Origin: Sulfuritalea sp.
GTDB taxonomy: Bacteria > Pseudomonadota > Gammaproteobacteria > Burkholderiales > Rhodocyclaceae
DNA length: 64,000 nt
Reading direction: 5' to 3'
Assembly (NCBI GenBank): GCA_023229545.1
Contig: JALNZB010000008.1
Location: forward strand, 1 to 64,000
Shown here: one piece after another, positions 36,237 to 45,745 of the stretch
Layout: each line of letters starts with the position of its first letter
Numbering within the stretch: the stretch's first letter is position 1
The notes under the pieces: model-generated
The model's database searches: none
Told to the model about the DNA's origin: nothing
Seen by the model: the letters and a program-made list of their open reading frames with translations, nothing else
Program-made: the position numbers and the translations under genes

Positions 36237-36553
36237 AGGTTCATGATGTCGTGATACGCCGACACCAGCTTGTTCCTGACCTGCACCATTTGCTGGAAAG
36301 ACAGGTTGGCCTTTTGCAGGTTGATCATGACATCCTGCAGATTGACGTTGCTCTGGCCGCTCGAAAAGTCCTCGGACATCTTGTGCGCCTGCTGCTGGGC
36401 GGCATTGACCTGGTCGATAGTGGACTTCAGCACCTGCGAGAAATCCGGCCCATCCGTGGGCGCGACACCCCCCGCCGGCTTGCTGCCGGCGAGGGCAGAA
36501 GCGGACCGCAGCTCGGAGAGCATCTGGTCGATTTGTCGTGTATCGATGGCCAT
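36227..36553 (-). CDS. fliE: Flagellar basal-body protein FliE
   Basis: 108 aa. The C-terminal half has the FliE signature (FSQVLKSTIDQVNAAQQQA, then FQQMVQVRNKLVSAYHDIM). It joins the MS ring to the rod. It has its own sigma-54 promoter, just upstream, and is separate from the fliF operon, divergent from it across fleRS. Confidence 0.93.
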   Translation of the reverse strand: MAIDTRQIDQMLSELRSASALAGSKPAGGVAPTDGPDFSQVLKSTIDQVNAAQQQAHKMSEDFSSGQSNVNLQDVMINLQKANLSFQQMVQVRNKLVSAYHDIMNLQV

Positions 36554-36588
36554 GGGGAAACCTTACTTGAATTCGTTCAGCAATGGAA

Positions 36589-36605
36589 TAGCAATCGGCG
36601 TGCCG
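36589..36605 (-). promoter_or_regulatory. Sigma-54 promoter of fliE
   Basis: Minus strand reads CGGCACG, four bases, TTGCTA: an almost perfect -24/-12 element. The start would be about 25 bases before the fliE ATG. Confidence 0.8.
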
Positions 36606-36620
36606 GCTTTCACTTCCCGA

Positions 36621-38024
36621 TCAGGGTTCCTCGTCGTCGTTGAAGAATCCCTCGGCGCGGTACTGCGAAAGTTTATAGCGCAAGGTGCGCTCGGAGATAC
36701 CCAGAATCGCCACTGCCTTCTTGCGCGAGCCGCCGAATTTGGCCAGCGTATCGAGAATGTGCTGCCGCTCCAGATCCTTCATATTGGCCGGAGAACCCGC
36801 ATTGGCGGTGGTTCCCGCAAAAGTCGGCGCTGACGGTACGGCGACCTGCGCACTGGCGAGGGCTGCCGGGGAATCTGCACCAACGGGTGCCATGGCGCCG
36901 TTGAGCGGCAGGCTGTCGGCCTCGATCACTTCGCCGGCGGTCATGATCAGGGCGCGCTGCACGACGTTTTCCAGCTCGCGCACATTGCCCGGCCAAGCGT
37001 AGGCGACCAGCCGTGCTTCGGCTGCGGCGGCAAATCTTGCCGCCCGGTGCGAGGCGACCGCCTGCCTCGCAAGACAGTGCCGGGCCAGCGGAAGAATGTC
37101 GCCGGGACGCTGGCGCAGCGCCGGAATCTCCAGCGGAAAGACGTTGAGGCGATAGTAGAGATCCTCGCGGAAACGCCCGACGCGCACCTCGCCGCTCATG
37201 TCGCGGTTACTGGTGGCAAGTATGCGGATATCCAGGGCCACCGGCTTCTTGCCGCCCACGCGTTCAACTTCGCGTTCCTGCAATACGCGCAAGAGCTTGG
37301 CTTGCAGGCCGAGCGGCATCTCGGATATCTCATCGAGCAACAGGGTGCCGCCGTTGGCCTGTTCGAACTTGCCGGCCTGCGCGGTTTGCGCGCCGGTAAA
37401 TGCACCTTTTTCGTAACCGAAAAGCGTGGCTTCGAGCAAGCTGTCGGGAATCGCGGCACAGTTGATGGCGACAAACGGCCCGCCCGCCCGCGTCGATTGG
37501 TCATGGATATAGCGAGCAAACACTTCCTTGCCAACCCCTGATTCTCCTGTAAGCAGGACCGTGGCATCGGTCTTCGCCACGCGCGCGGCCAGCAGCAAAG
37601 TTTCGCGCGTCTTCGGGTCGGCGGCGATCACCCCGTCGGCGGGCGGCGGCGGTACCGCATAGCGCGCAATCTGCTCGATCAGGGTCTTCGGTTCGAAGGG
37701 CTTGAGCATGAAATCGCAGGCGCCGCCACGCATCGCGGCAACGGCCTTATCCACGTCGCCGAAGGCGGTCATCAGCAGCACCGGCAGACCGGGATGCCGG
37801 CTGCGAATTTCGCCCAGCAGCGTGAGGCCGTCCATCGGATCCATGCGCAGGTCGGACACCACCATGCTGAACGGTTCGCGGGCCGCGGTAGCCAGTGCGG
37901 ACAGCGCCGCCGCACCGCCGTCAGCGCCGGTGGCGCGATGCCCGGCAGCTTCGAGCGTGATAAGCAACGCATCGCGCAAGGCGTCATCGTCTTCAACAAC
38001 CAGAATTTTTAGCGAGTCGGACAT
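36621..38024 (-). CDS. fleR: Sigma-54-dependent flagellar response regulator
   Basis: 467 aa. A receiver domain (VVEDDDALRD, phospho-acceptor Asp58 in VVSDLRM) is followed by an AAA+ domain with Walker A GESGVGKE and the sigma-54 contact loop KGAFTGA, and by a Fis-type helix-turn-helix at the end (RKKAVAILGISERTLRYKL). The linker near residue 405 is AVPSAPT, encoded by a copy of the dispersed repeat. FleR/FlrC activates middle-class flagellar genes from sigma-54 promoters, such as the fliE and flgB promoters found here. The kinase gene overlaps its start. Confidence 0.9.
   Translation of the reverse strand: MSDSLKILVVEDDDALRDALLITLEAAGHRATGADGGAAALSALATAAREPFSMVVSDLRMDPMDGLTLLGEIRSRHPGLPVLLMTAFGDVDKAVAAMRGGACDFMLKPFEPKTLIEQIARYAVPPPPADGVIAADPKTRETLLLAARVAKTDATVLLTGESGVGKEVFARYIHDQSTRAGGPFVAINCAAIPDSLLEATLFGYEKGAFTGAQTAQAGKFEQANGGTLLLDEISEMPLGLQAKLLRVLQEREVERVGGKKPVALDIRILATSNRDMSGEVRVGRFREDLYYRLNVFPLEIPALRQRPGDILPLARHCLARQAVASHRAARFAAAAEARLVAYAWPGNVRELENVVQRALIMTAGEVIEADSLPLNGAMAPVGADSPAALASAQVAVPSAPTFAGTTANAGSPANMKDLERQHILDTLAKFGGSRKKAVAILGISERTLRYKLSQYRAEGFFNDDEEP
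36819..36843 (+). repeat. Dispersed 24-bp repeat, copy 4, inside fleR
   Basis: AAAAGTCGGCGCTG then ACGGCG. On the coding strand it gives AVPSAPT in the linker before the DNA-binding domain. Confidence 0.75.
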
Positions 38025-39193
38025 GGCAGTGTCAGTATGAATTCGGCGCCGGCGCCGGGGCTGGAGACGACTTCGATGCCGCCGCCGTGAGCACGGGCGA
38101 CGCCGCGTGCGATGGAAAGTCCCAAACCCGTGCCTTCGGCGCGGGTGGTGTAGAAAGGATCGAATAGCCGCGCGGCGGTTTCCGCATTCATGCCGCGTCC
38201 GTTGTCACGCACTGCAAGAACGATCCGCGAACCATCGCGCCGCGCGTCGAGATCAATGCGTCCGCCGCTTTCGATGGCTTGCAGGGCATTCTCCAGCAGA
38301 TTGGTCAGCGCCCCGACCAGCGACTTGCGGTTACCCGTAAGCATCCCTCCCGCGCTGTCGTCCGTCACCCGAAAAACGCTGCCGCGGCTTTTTGCCAGCG
38401 GCTCGAAGGTTTGCGCCAACTCGGCCAACAGGTCGACGACGGCGAAAGTCTCGCGTCCAAGCACCTCGCCGCGGGCGAACATCAGCATGTCCTGGATCAA
38501 GTGCTCCAAGTGTTTCAGCCGCGCCACGGTTTTTTGCGCGATGGAAACACGGCTTGCCGCCGATAGCTCCGGGTTTTCCAGATTGCCCGCGTACAAGAGT
38601 GCCGCGGCGAGCGGTGTACGCAACTGATGGGCCAGTTGCGCCGCCATTTCGCCCATCGCAGCCAGTCGCTGGTTGCGTTCTGCCTGGGTCTTGAGATACT
38701 GCGTTTCGGTCACGTCATGCAACAGCACAATGCGCCCGCCCGCCGAATCCAGCGGCGTGACGGCCACGGCCAGCCGCCGATCTCCGGCCAGATATTCGCC
38801 CGGTGTTTCGCTGGCGGCGAGCGCATCGGCCTCTATCGCCGTCCAGCCAGCGCCGACTATTGCGTCACCGAGCACCTGGCTCGCCGCCGGATTGGCCTGC
38901 AACACGCAACCGGCGCCATCGAGCACCACGACACCGGCCGGCAACGCGTCGAGCAGCAGCGTCAGGCGCTCGGTGAGCGCGGCCTTTTCCTGATATTGCT
39001 GGCGTAGCGCGCCATTGGCGGCCGCCAGTTCTTCGGTAAGCTGGGCTACCTGGCCTTGCAGTTCGCTATAGGCAGCGGCTAGTTCTTCCGATGCCTGGCT
39101 GAAAATCCGGAAGGCTTCGGCGAGATGTTCGGCCTCGCCGGAAGCGACAGCTACACTGCTGGATTGGACGGTCGAAACCGCAAGAGCGTTCAT
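38009..39193 (-). CDS. fleS: Flagellar sensor histidine kinase
   Basis: 394 aa, no membrane segment, so cytoplasmic. An N-terminal coiled coil (residues 30-75) precedes a PAS domain (LLDALPAGVVVLDGAGCVLQANPA). The H-box is LAHQLRTPL, and the ATPase has NLLENALQA, DNGRGM, and GTGLGLSIARGVARAHGG. FleS/FlrB phosphorylates FleR, coupling basal-body completion to the sigma-54 class. It is 165 bases from, and divergent to, fliF. Confidence 0.88.
   Translation of the reverse strand: MNALAVSTVQSSSVAVASGEAEHLAEAFRIFSQASEELAAAYSELQGQVAQLTEELAAANGALRQQYQEKAALTERLTLLLDALPAGVVVLDGAGCVLQANPAASQVLGDAIVGAGWTAIEADALAASETPGEYLAGDRRLAVAVTPLDSAGGRIVLLHDVTETQYLKTQAERNQRLAAMGEMAAQLAHQLRTPLAAALLYAGNLENPELSAASRVSIAQKTVARLKHLEHLIQDMLMFARGEVLGRETFAVVDLLAELAQTFEPLAKSRGSVFRVTDDSAGGMLTGNRKSLVGALTNLLENALQAIESGGRIDLDARRDGSRIVLAVRDNGRGMNAETAARLFDPFYTTRAEGTGLGLSIARGVARAHGGGIEVVSSPGAGAEFILTLPCPTR
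38837..38861 (-). repeat. Dispersed 24-bp repeat, copy 5, inside fleS
   Basis: On the minus strand AATAGTCGGCGCTG then GACGGCG, with one more base between the halves than other copies. It encodes part of the PAS domain (IVGAGWTAI). Confidence 0.55.
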
Positions 39194-39275
39194 GACTCGT
39201 GATAATGGCAGAATCGCCCGGACTGGACAAGGAAACCAGGCTTCCGATATGCCGGCAAAAATTGCCGCTTCTTTC

Positions 39276-39291
39276 GGGAACCCCTCTTGCT
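39276..39291 (+). promoter_or_regulatory. Sigma-54 promoter candidate for the fliF operon
   Basis: GGGAACCCCTCTTGCT has GG and GC exactly 10 bases apart and a good TTGC -12 box, but the -24 box (GGGAAC) departs from TGGCAC. The start would be about 55 bases before fliF. Confidence 0.45.
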
Positions 39292-39357
39292 AGGGCGGTT
39301 CACAATCCGCGAGCGGGCAAGTTGTCCGACGACATGTAACGACAAGACAAACAGCGC

Positions 39358-40980
39358 ATGGCAGAAAACACAGCGGCAGGTTCGTTCCCGATATCGATGG
39401 AGGCTTTTTTCCGCCTCGACCCGCGCCAGAAAGTAATCGGCCTGGCGGGTGTCGCACTGCTGCTGGCGGTGCTGGTTGGCGGCTGGCTATGGACCCGGGA
39501 TCCCCCCTTTGCGCTGCTGTTCACAATTCAGGACGAAAAGGACGGCGGGCAGATTGTGGCTGCATTGTCACAGCAGAACATTCCCTACCGCTTCAGCGCC
39601 GGCGGCCACAGCATACTGGTGCCGCAGGCAGTGGTGCATGACACGCGGCTGCGGTTGGCATCGCAGGGGCTACCCAAGGGCGGACTGGTCGGCTTCGAAC
39701 TGATGGAGACGCAAAAACTCGGTGTCAGTCAATTCGCCGAGCAGATCAACTACCAGCGGGCTCTGGAGGGCGAATTGGCCCGCTCGATCCAGTCGTTGGC
39801 CGCCGTGCGCGGCGCCCGCGTGCATCTGGCCATTCCCAAACAAACCGCCTTCCTGCGCGACGACCAGAAAGCCTCGGCCTCGGTTCTGGTCAGCCTGCAT
39901 GCCGGACGCACGCTGGATTCGATCCAGGTAGCCGGCATCATCAACCTGGTTGCATCGAGTGTGCCGCAGCTCAGTCCAAATAACGTCAGCGTGATCGACC
40001 ACGAAGGCAAGCTGATCTCGCAACAGCGCGACCCACAGCGTGATGCCGGACTGGATGCCACCCAACTCAGGTTCGTCCGGGAAGTTGAAGCGGACTACGG
40101 CAAGCGTATCGAAGCCATCCTGACGCCGGTAGTCGGCCCCAACAATGTCCGCGCACAGGTAGCGGCCGAGCTCGACTTTTCACAGACCGATCAGGTCGCC
40201 GAAACCTACAAGCCCAACCCGGCGACGGAGACAGCAATCCGCAGCCAGCAAACAGCGGAGGCCGGTGCCGGATCGCCGCAGGCCATCGGCATTCCGGGTG
40301 CCTTGACCAATCAGCCACCGGTGCCGGCGACGGCTCCGTTGACCCGGCCCACAGTGCCGGGCGCAACCAATGCAGACGCTGCCGCAAACAGCTCGCAGAA
40401 CTTCACCCGCAATGCGACCACCAACTACGAGGTCGACAAGACCATTCGGCACACCAAGGGCGTGCCTGGCGCGGTGCGCCGCCTGTCGGTAGCCGTGGTG
40501 GTCAATCATCGGAAAGACCCGACCAAACCCAAACCCATTCCGCTAACTGCGACCGAACTCAAACAAATTACCGATCTTGCGCGCGAGGCCATGGGCTTCA
40601 GTAAGGAGCGCGGCGACACATTGAATGTCGCCAACGCGCCCTTCACGCCGGCGGAAAAGGAAGTCGTCGCCGATGCGCCTTTCTGGGCCAATCAGGAACT
40701 GATTGCAATGCTCAAAGAACTGGCAAGATACTTGATCATTGCCGGCGTCGCCTTCTGGTTGTGGACCCGCGTGTTGAAGCCGGTGTTTGAGAAGCTGATG
40801 GAACCGCCGCCGCCACGGCTGGCGCCCCAAAAGAGCGAGTTCGAGGTTGGCGCCGACGGCATGTTGCACCGTCACCGCGGTTATGACGAAAAGCTGGCCG
40901 AGGCGCGAGAAATGGCGAAAAAGGATCCCAAGGCGGTCGCCAACATGATCAAGGATTGGGTAGATGGCGGCGAGCACTGA
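39358..40980 (+). CDS. fliF: Flagellar MS-ring protein FliF
   Basis: 540 aa, a normal FliF length. Two membrane segments at about 30-48 and 455-475 enclose the periplasmic ring-building motifs (PYRFSAGGHSILVP, LARSIQSLAAVRGARVHLAIP, SASVLVSLH). The C-terminus binds FliG, whose gene overlaps this one by 17 bases. First gene of a long plus-strand operon. Confidence 0.95.
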   Translation: MAENTAAGSFPISMEAFFRLDPRQKVIGLAGVALLLAVLVGGWLWTRDPPFALLFTIQDEKDGGQIVAALSQQNIPYRFSAGGHSILVPQAVVHDTRLRLASQGLPKGGLVGFELMETQKLGVSQFAEQINYQRALEGELARSIQSLAAVRGARVHLAIPKQTAFLRDDQKASASVLVSLHAGRTLDSIQVAGIINLVASSVPQLSPNNVSVIDHEGKLISQQRDPQRDAGLDATQLRFVREVEADYGKRIEAILTPVVGPNNVRAQVAAELDFSQTDQVAETYKPNPATETAIRSQQTAEAGAGSPQAIGIPGALTNQPPVPATAPLTRPTVPGATNADAAANSSQNFTRNATTNYEVDKTIRHTKGVPGAVRRLSVAVVVNHRKDPTKPKPIPLTATELKQITDLAREAMGFSKERGDTLNVANAPFTPAEKEVVADAPFWANQELIAMLKELARYLIIAGVAFWLWTRVLKPVFEKLMEPPPPRLAPQKSEFEVGADGMLHRHRGYDEKLAEAREMAKKDPKAVANMIKDWVDGGEH

Positions 40981-41974
40981 AAATGAAGGTGTTGAAAAAG
41001 CTGCCATTCTGCTGCTTTCGCTGGGGCAGGACGAGGCTGCGGAGATACTGAAAAGCCTTGGTCCGAAAGAGGTGCAGAAGCTCGGTCATGCCATGGCCAA
41101 CCTGAAGCAGGTGCCGCGCGACCGCATCGAGAAGGTGATGGACGAGTTCGCGGATCACGCGGCCAAGGGCGCTCCGGTCGCGGTCGACAACGACACCATC
41201 AAGGCCATGCTGACCAATGCACTGGGCGATGACCGCGCCGCCAACCTGATCAGCCGCATCATGCAGGGCGGGGACACGGCCGGCATCGAGGGCCTGAAAT
41301 GGATGGATGCCCCCACCGTGGCGGACATGATCCGCAACGAACATCCGCAAATCATTGCCACCATCCTGGTGCACCTCGAGTTCGATCAGGCCGGGGAGAT
41401 TCTCAAGCACTTTACCGACCGTCTGCGCAATGACGTGTTGCTGCGCATCGCCACGCTGGACGGGGTGCAACCGATCGCGCTGCACGAACTCAATGAAGCG
41501 CTGAAACGCATTCTGGCCGGCGCCTCGGGCAACGTGAAGAAGACCGCCATGGGCGGCATCCGCCATGCGGCGGAGATCCTCAACTTCGTTGGCCAGCAGG
41601 CGGAAACCGCGATTGTCGACAACGTGCGCGAATATGATCCTGAACTCGCGCAGAAAATTCTCGACGAAATGTTCGTCTTCGAGAATCTGCTGGATATCGA
41701 TGATCGCGGCATCCAGTTATTGTTGCGCGAGGTGCAATCCGATTCGCTGATCGTCGCCTTGAAGGGCGCCTCCCAGGAGCTACGCGAGAAAGTATTCAAG
41801 AACATGTCGCAGCGTGCCGCCGAAATGCTCCGCGAGGATCTGGAATCGAAAGGACCGGTGCGGCTTTCGGAAGTTGAAGGCGAGCAAAAGGAAATTCTCA
41901 AAATCGCACGCCGGCTTGCCGATGAAGGCCAACTCCAACTCGGCGGCGGAGGTGAAGGCGACGCCTTCATTTGA
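40964..41974 (+). CDS. fliG: Flagellar motor switch protein FliG
   Basis: 336 aa. FliG N, middle and C domains in order. The middle has the EHPQI motif as NEHPQIIATILVHLE; the C domain has the charged torque helix (FENLLDIDDRGIQLLLREV) and ends in ARRLADEGQL. It connects the MS ring to FliM. Confidence 0.95.
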   Translation: MAASTENEGVEKAAILLLSLGQDEAAEILKSLGPKEVQKLGHAMANLKQVPRDRIEKVMDEFADHAAKGAPVAVDNDTIKAMLTNALGDDRAANLISRIMQGGDTAGIEGLKWMDAPTVADMIRNEHPQIIATILVHLEFDQAGEILKHFTDRLRNDVLLRIATLDGVQPIALHELNEALKRILAGASGNVKKTAMGGIRHAAEILNFVGQQAETAIVDNVREYDPELAQKILDEMFVFENLLDIDDRGIQLLLREVQSDSLIVALKGASQELREKVFKNMSQRAAEMLREDLESKGPVRLSEVEGEQKEILKIARRLADEGQLQLGGGGEGDAFI

Positions 41975-42642
41975 TGGCCACGGGCGAACACCCCAAATCA
42001 TCGCTTACCGCATGGGAGCGCTGGGAACTTGCCAGCTTCGATTCGGCTACCGAGTCGCCGGGGGGTATCGCGCAAAAATCAGGACCACCCGTGGTCGTCG
42101 ACAAGGAAGTTCAGCGCGTGCAGGAACAGGCAAAGCAGGAAGGTCGACGTGAAGGATATGCCGCCGGACACGCCGAAGGCCTGGCCGGCGGGAAAGCACG
42201 AGCCGAGGCCGTGGGTCGCGAGGAAGCCTTGCGCCTGGCACAAACTCTGGAGAAACTTGAGCAGCGCATCGTGGAGCTCAATCAGGTGGTTGCCGACGAC
42301 TTGCTGGCCTTGAGCATCGAAATAGCGCGCCAAGTTGTCCGGCAAACGGTTGCCGTAAAGCCGGAAGTGCTGCTGGGAGTAATCCGCGAAGCGCTGCAAG
42401 AGCTGCCCTTGCTTCACGCCGCCATCCACCTGCATCCCGAGGACGCCTCGCTGGCTCGCCTGCGCGCGGGTGATCAGCTTACCCACGCGGGACACCGGAT
42501 TCATGAAGACCTCAAGCTTAAGCGTGGCGACGTGATCATCGAAGCCGGCGGCAGTCATCTGGATGCCACCCTGGCGGCCCGCTGGGCGCGCGTGGTGAAT
42601 GCCCTCGGCCAGGATGCACCGTGGATCGACAGCGCAGAATAA
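41974..42642 (+). CDS. fliH: Flagellar export assembly protein FliH
   Basis: 222 aa from ATG 41974, which overlaps the fliG stop (TGATG). The middle has the Gly-x3-Gly repeats typical of FliH (GRREGYAAGHAEGLAGGKA); the C-terminal domain follows (LALSIEIARQVVRQTV). It regulates the ATPase FliI, whose start overlaps the stop of this gene. Confidence 0.9.
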   Translation: MATGEHPKSSLTAWERWELASFDSATESPGGIAQKSGPPVVVDKEVQRVQEQAKQEGRREGYAAGHAEGLAGGKARAEAVGREEALRLAQTLEKLEQRIVELNQVVADDLLALSIEIARQVVRQTVAVKPEVLLGVIREALQELPLLHAAIHLHPEDASLARLRAGDQLTHAGHRIHEDLKLKRGDVIIEAGGSHLDATLAARWARVVNALGQDAPWIDSAE

Positions 42643-44036
42643 TGAATCCCGCCGAACTGTCACGCTTCCTGGTCGATTGCCGAGAGCATATCTCCGGTGT
42701 TCAACCCTGGCTGGCCGCTGGTCGACTGACGCGCATCAATGGACTTGTCATGGAGGCATCGGGACTCAAACTGCCGCTGGGGTCGGGGTGTCTTATCCAG
42801 ATACCCGGCAATGGCACGGTCGAAGCCGAGGTCGTCGGCTTTTCCGGTGATCGTCTTTTCATGATGCCGGCCGAAGACGTCTATGGCCTGTCGCCTGGCG
42901 CTCTGGTCATTCCGATGGAGTCGCCGCAACCGCCGCCGGTACCCGGCCAGATATCGCCACCGCTGCGGCGCGCACCGGACCGGGCCAAACATCTTCCCGT
43001 TGGAGATGAACTGCTGGGACGGGTGGTCGACGGCAATGGCCGCCCTCTCGACAGCTTGGGTCCGCTCGACACCAAGGACACGCGCTCTCTGGCCAGCCGA
43101 CCCTTGAACCCGCTGCTGCGCGAACCGATCCGGCACACCATGGATGTCGGTATCCGCGCCATCAACGCCTTGCTGACGGTCGGTCGCGGCCAGCGTCTGG
43201 GCCTGTTTTCCGGGTCTGGCGTAGGCAAGAGCGTGCTGCTCGGCATGATGGCACGCTACACGGAGGCCGACGTGATTGTCGTCGGCCTGATCGGCGAACG
43301 CGGACGCGAAGTCAAGGAATTCATCGAACTCAATCTGGGCGATGAAGGCCGCGCCCGCTCGGTGGTGGTGGCGGCCCCGGCCGATGTCAGCCCCCTGATG
43401 CGGCTGCAAGGGGCAGCCTATGCCACATCGATAGCCGAGCACTTCCGTGATCAGGGCCGACATGTGCTGCTTATCATGGATTCGCTGACACGCTACGCCA
43501 TGGCCCAGCGTGAAATTGCGCTGGCCATCGGTGAGCCGCCGGTGACACGCGGCTATCCGCCTTCGGTGTTCGCCCGCCTACCGCAACTCGTCGAGCGCGC
43601 AGGCAACGGACCGGCCGGCGGCGGCTCGATTACCGCTTTCTACACTGTGCTGGTCGAGGGCGACGATCAGCAGGATCCGATTGCCGACTCGGCGCGTGCC
43701 ATTCTCGATGGCCATGTCGTACTCAACCGGTATCTGGCGGATGCGGGGCACTACCCTGCCATCGATATCGAACAATCCATCTCGCGCGTCATGACCAACC
43801 TGATCCCGGCGGACCATCTGGAACAGGTGCGCCAGTTCAAGCAACTGTATTCCCGCTACCAGCGCGCGCGCGACCTGATCGCGGTCGGCGCCTATGCCGC
43901 AGGCTCCGATCCGCTGCTCGACCGCGCCATCCTGATGAATCCCAGGCTGGAGGAGTTTCTTGAACAGCAGATCGGCGAGCGGGCAGACTACGCGTCTTCG
44001 CGGCAACGTCTGGCCGAGTTGTTCGGTGGAGCGTAA
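42642..44036 (+). CDS. fliI: Flagellum-specific ATPase FliI
   Basis: 464 aa from ATG 42642 (TAATG overlap with fliH). Walker A is SGSGVGKS at 190-197, then VVVGLIGERGREVKEF and Walker B LLIMDSLTRYAMAQREI. The hydrophobic loop AGNGPAGGGSITAFYTVL and DGHVVLNR are F1-beta-like family marks. It powers export of rod, hook and filament proteins. Confidence 0.95.
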   Translation: MNPAELSRFLVDCREHISGVQPWLAAGRLTRINGLVMEASGLKLPLGSGCLIQIPGNGTVEAEVVGFSGDRLFMMPAEDVYGLSPGALVIPMESPQPPPVPGQISPPLRRAPDRAKHLPVGDELLGRVVDGNGRPLDSLGPLDTKDTRSLASRPLNPLLREPIRHTMDVGIRAINALLTVGRGQRLGLFSGSGVGKSVLLGMMARYTEADVIVVGLIGERGREVKEFIELNLGDEGRARSVVVAAPADVSPLMRLQGAAYATSIAEHFRDQGRHVLLIMDSLTRYAMAQREIALAIGEPPVTRGYPPSVFARLPQLVERAGNGPAGGGSITAFYTVLVEGDDQQDPIADSARAILDGHVVLNRYLADAGHYPAIDIEQSISRVMTNLIPADHLEQVRQFKQLYSRYQRARDLIAVGAYAAGSDPLLDRAILMNPRLEEFLEQQIGERADYASSRQRLAELFGGA

Positions 44037-44065
44037 GATGAAGTATTGCTTTTCCGCACACAGCC

Positions 44066-44512
44066 ATGAATCGCGCTTTCCCTCTCCAGTCCTTGCTCGA
44101 CCTTTCGCAGTTGCGCCTTGATGAAGCCGGGAGAAAACTTGGCGAATTGATCGCTGGCGAACAGGAGGCTTCACGGCGGCATGGCCTGTTGGTGCAATAC
44201 CGCGAGGAGTATCGGGCACGTTTTGTAGCTGCCGCACAGAACGGGCTGAGTCCGGGCGAATGGCAGAACTACGCCAGCTTCCTCGCCCGACTGGATGAGG
44301 CGATCAACCAAGCCCACTCGGCCATGACCCATACGAAACAGCGGACAGTCGCCGGCCAACAGGAATGGGTGAGCAAGCGCGGACGCGTCAAAGCTTTCGA
44401 TACCTTGTCGGATCGTCACCGGTCACGTGTCGCCTACCAGGATCAGCGTCAGGAACAAAAGGCCAGCGACGAGCATGGTGCGCGCCGGCATGAAGAAAAG
44501 GCCAAAGGCTAA
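44066..44512 (+). CDS. fliJ: Flagellar export chaperone FliJ
   Basis: 148 aa, mostly one antiparallel coiled coil, rich in Gln, Arg, Glu. It begins MNRAFPLQSLLDLSQLRLDE and has YREEYRARFVAAAQNGLSP, a common FliJ pattern. Position right after fliI supports the call. Confidence 0.85.
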   Translation: MNRAFPLQSLLDLSQLRLDEAGRKLGELIAGEQEASRRHGLLVQYREEYRARFVAAAQNGLSPGEWQNYASFLARLDEAINQAHSAMTHTKQRTVAGQQEWVSKRGRVKAFDTLSDRHRSRVAYQDQRQEQKASDEHGARRHEEKAKG

Positions 44513-44571
44513 ACTGGCACATCCCTTGCATTTAGCGGTGTGATGAATACCCGTACCGCGAGGGAACACCC

Positions 44572-45732
44572 ATGTCCGAATTGATGATCAGCCCGACGCC
44601 GACGCCGTCTCCGAGCGAAGCGGGGAGCGCCAAGGCACTGAGCCAGAGCAATGCAGCCAGCCAGTCCGGTGAAAATACCAAGGCGAACACCGAAAGCGGG
44701 ACAGGATCACCGTTTGCCGCCGCGCTCAAATCCCAGGTGGACAAGAAAACAGCGGCTTCAGAGGTGGACAACAAGCCGAATACCTCTGCAGCGACAGCCC
44801 AGGCTGATACCGAAAGCGAACTCATCAGTATTGATCTTTCAGCGCTTTTTCCATTTCTGGGGGCCAGCGCCGCTGAAACAACGAGCGTAGACGCAGTTCC
44901 CCAAGCCGCAACAGAACAAGCGGCCACGGCCCCGGATGAGAAGTTGATACCTGCACTTCAGCCTGCACTTCAGCCTGAACTAGAGCCGGCTACTTCCCCC
45001 CCGCCGACTCAAGTTCTCACCGCCCTGCCCTCGGTGCCCACTGCGGGCATGGATACCGGCCCACGCAAACTGGATGTCGGAACAAAGGAGGGAGCCTTCA
45101 CCTCTGCTGACCGCGCAATACCCGGACAGACGACTCAGGCTTCCGGCAAGATCGCGCCTGATGCGGCAATTACTGCCGAGGTGAGCCGCAAGAGTGGCGA
45201 GAATAGTGCGCCTGAACTCCCTGTAAACGATTTCCATGCCCTGATGGAACGCGCGGTGGCGCCAACACCAAGTGCGGCCACTGGTTCCACGGCCAGCCCC
45301 AGCCTGCGTATCGACATCCCTCTGGGGCAAGCTGGCTGGCATGATGAAGTGGGCCAGAAACTGACCTGGATGGTCGGCAACAGCCGCCAGCAGGCGGATC
45401 TGGTGCTGAACCCACCCCAACTCGGTCGCGTCGAGGTCTCACTGACGATGAATGGCGATCAGGCTTCCGCCATATTTACCTCGTCCAACCCGGCAGTCCG
45501 CGAGGCGCTGGAAAATTCGCTGCATCGTCTGCGTGAAGTGTTGGCCGATGCCGGCGTCAGCCTTGGCCAGACCCACGTGGGTTCAGAGTCCCCCCATCAG
45601 TCGTCGCCCGGAAACAAGCTGGATTTTGGCGGAAATGAAGGCGTGCGCTATGCTTCGACCATCCCGTTACCGGGAGTAACGACGGTAACCAGAACCGGTG
45701 CCGGACGTAGCATGATAGATATTTTTGCCTGA
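44572..45732 (+). CDS. fliK: Flagellar hook-length control protein FliK
   Basis: 386 aa. A long low-complexity N-terminal two-thirds, rich in Ala, Thr, Pro and Glu, acts as the molecular ruler. The conserved C-terminal domain has LVLNPPQLGRVEVSLTMNGD and LHRLREVLADAGVSLGQ. It stops hook growth and switches export to filament proteins. Its end overlaps nothing; fliL begins 13 bases later. Confidence 0.88.
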   Translation: MSELMISPTPTPSPSEAGSAKALSQSNAASQSGENTKANTESGTGSPFAAALKSQVDKKTAASEVDNKPNTSAATAQADTESELISIDLSALFPFLGASAAETTSVDAVPQAATEQAATAPDEKLIPALQPALQPELEPATSPPPTQVLTALPSVPTAGMDTGPRKLDVGTKEGAFTSADRAIPGQTTQASGKIAPDAAITAEVSRKSGENSAPELPVNDFHALMERAVAPTPSAATGSTASPSLRIDIPLGQAGWHDEVGQKLTWMVGNSRQQADLVLNPPQLGRVEVSLTMNGDQASAIFTSSNPAVREALENSLHRLREVLADAGVSLGQTHVGSESPHQSSPGNKLDFGGNEGVRYASTIPLPGVTTVTRTGAGRSMIDIFA

Positions 45733-45745
45733 CGGGAGAGAACCG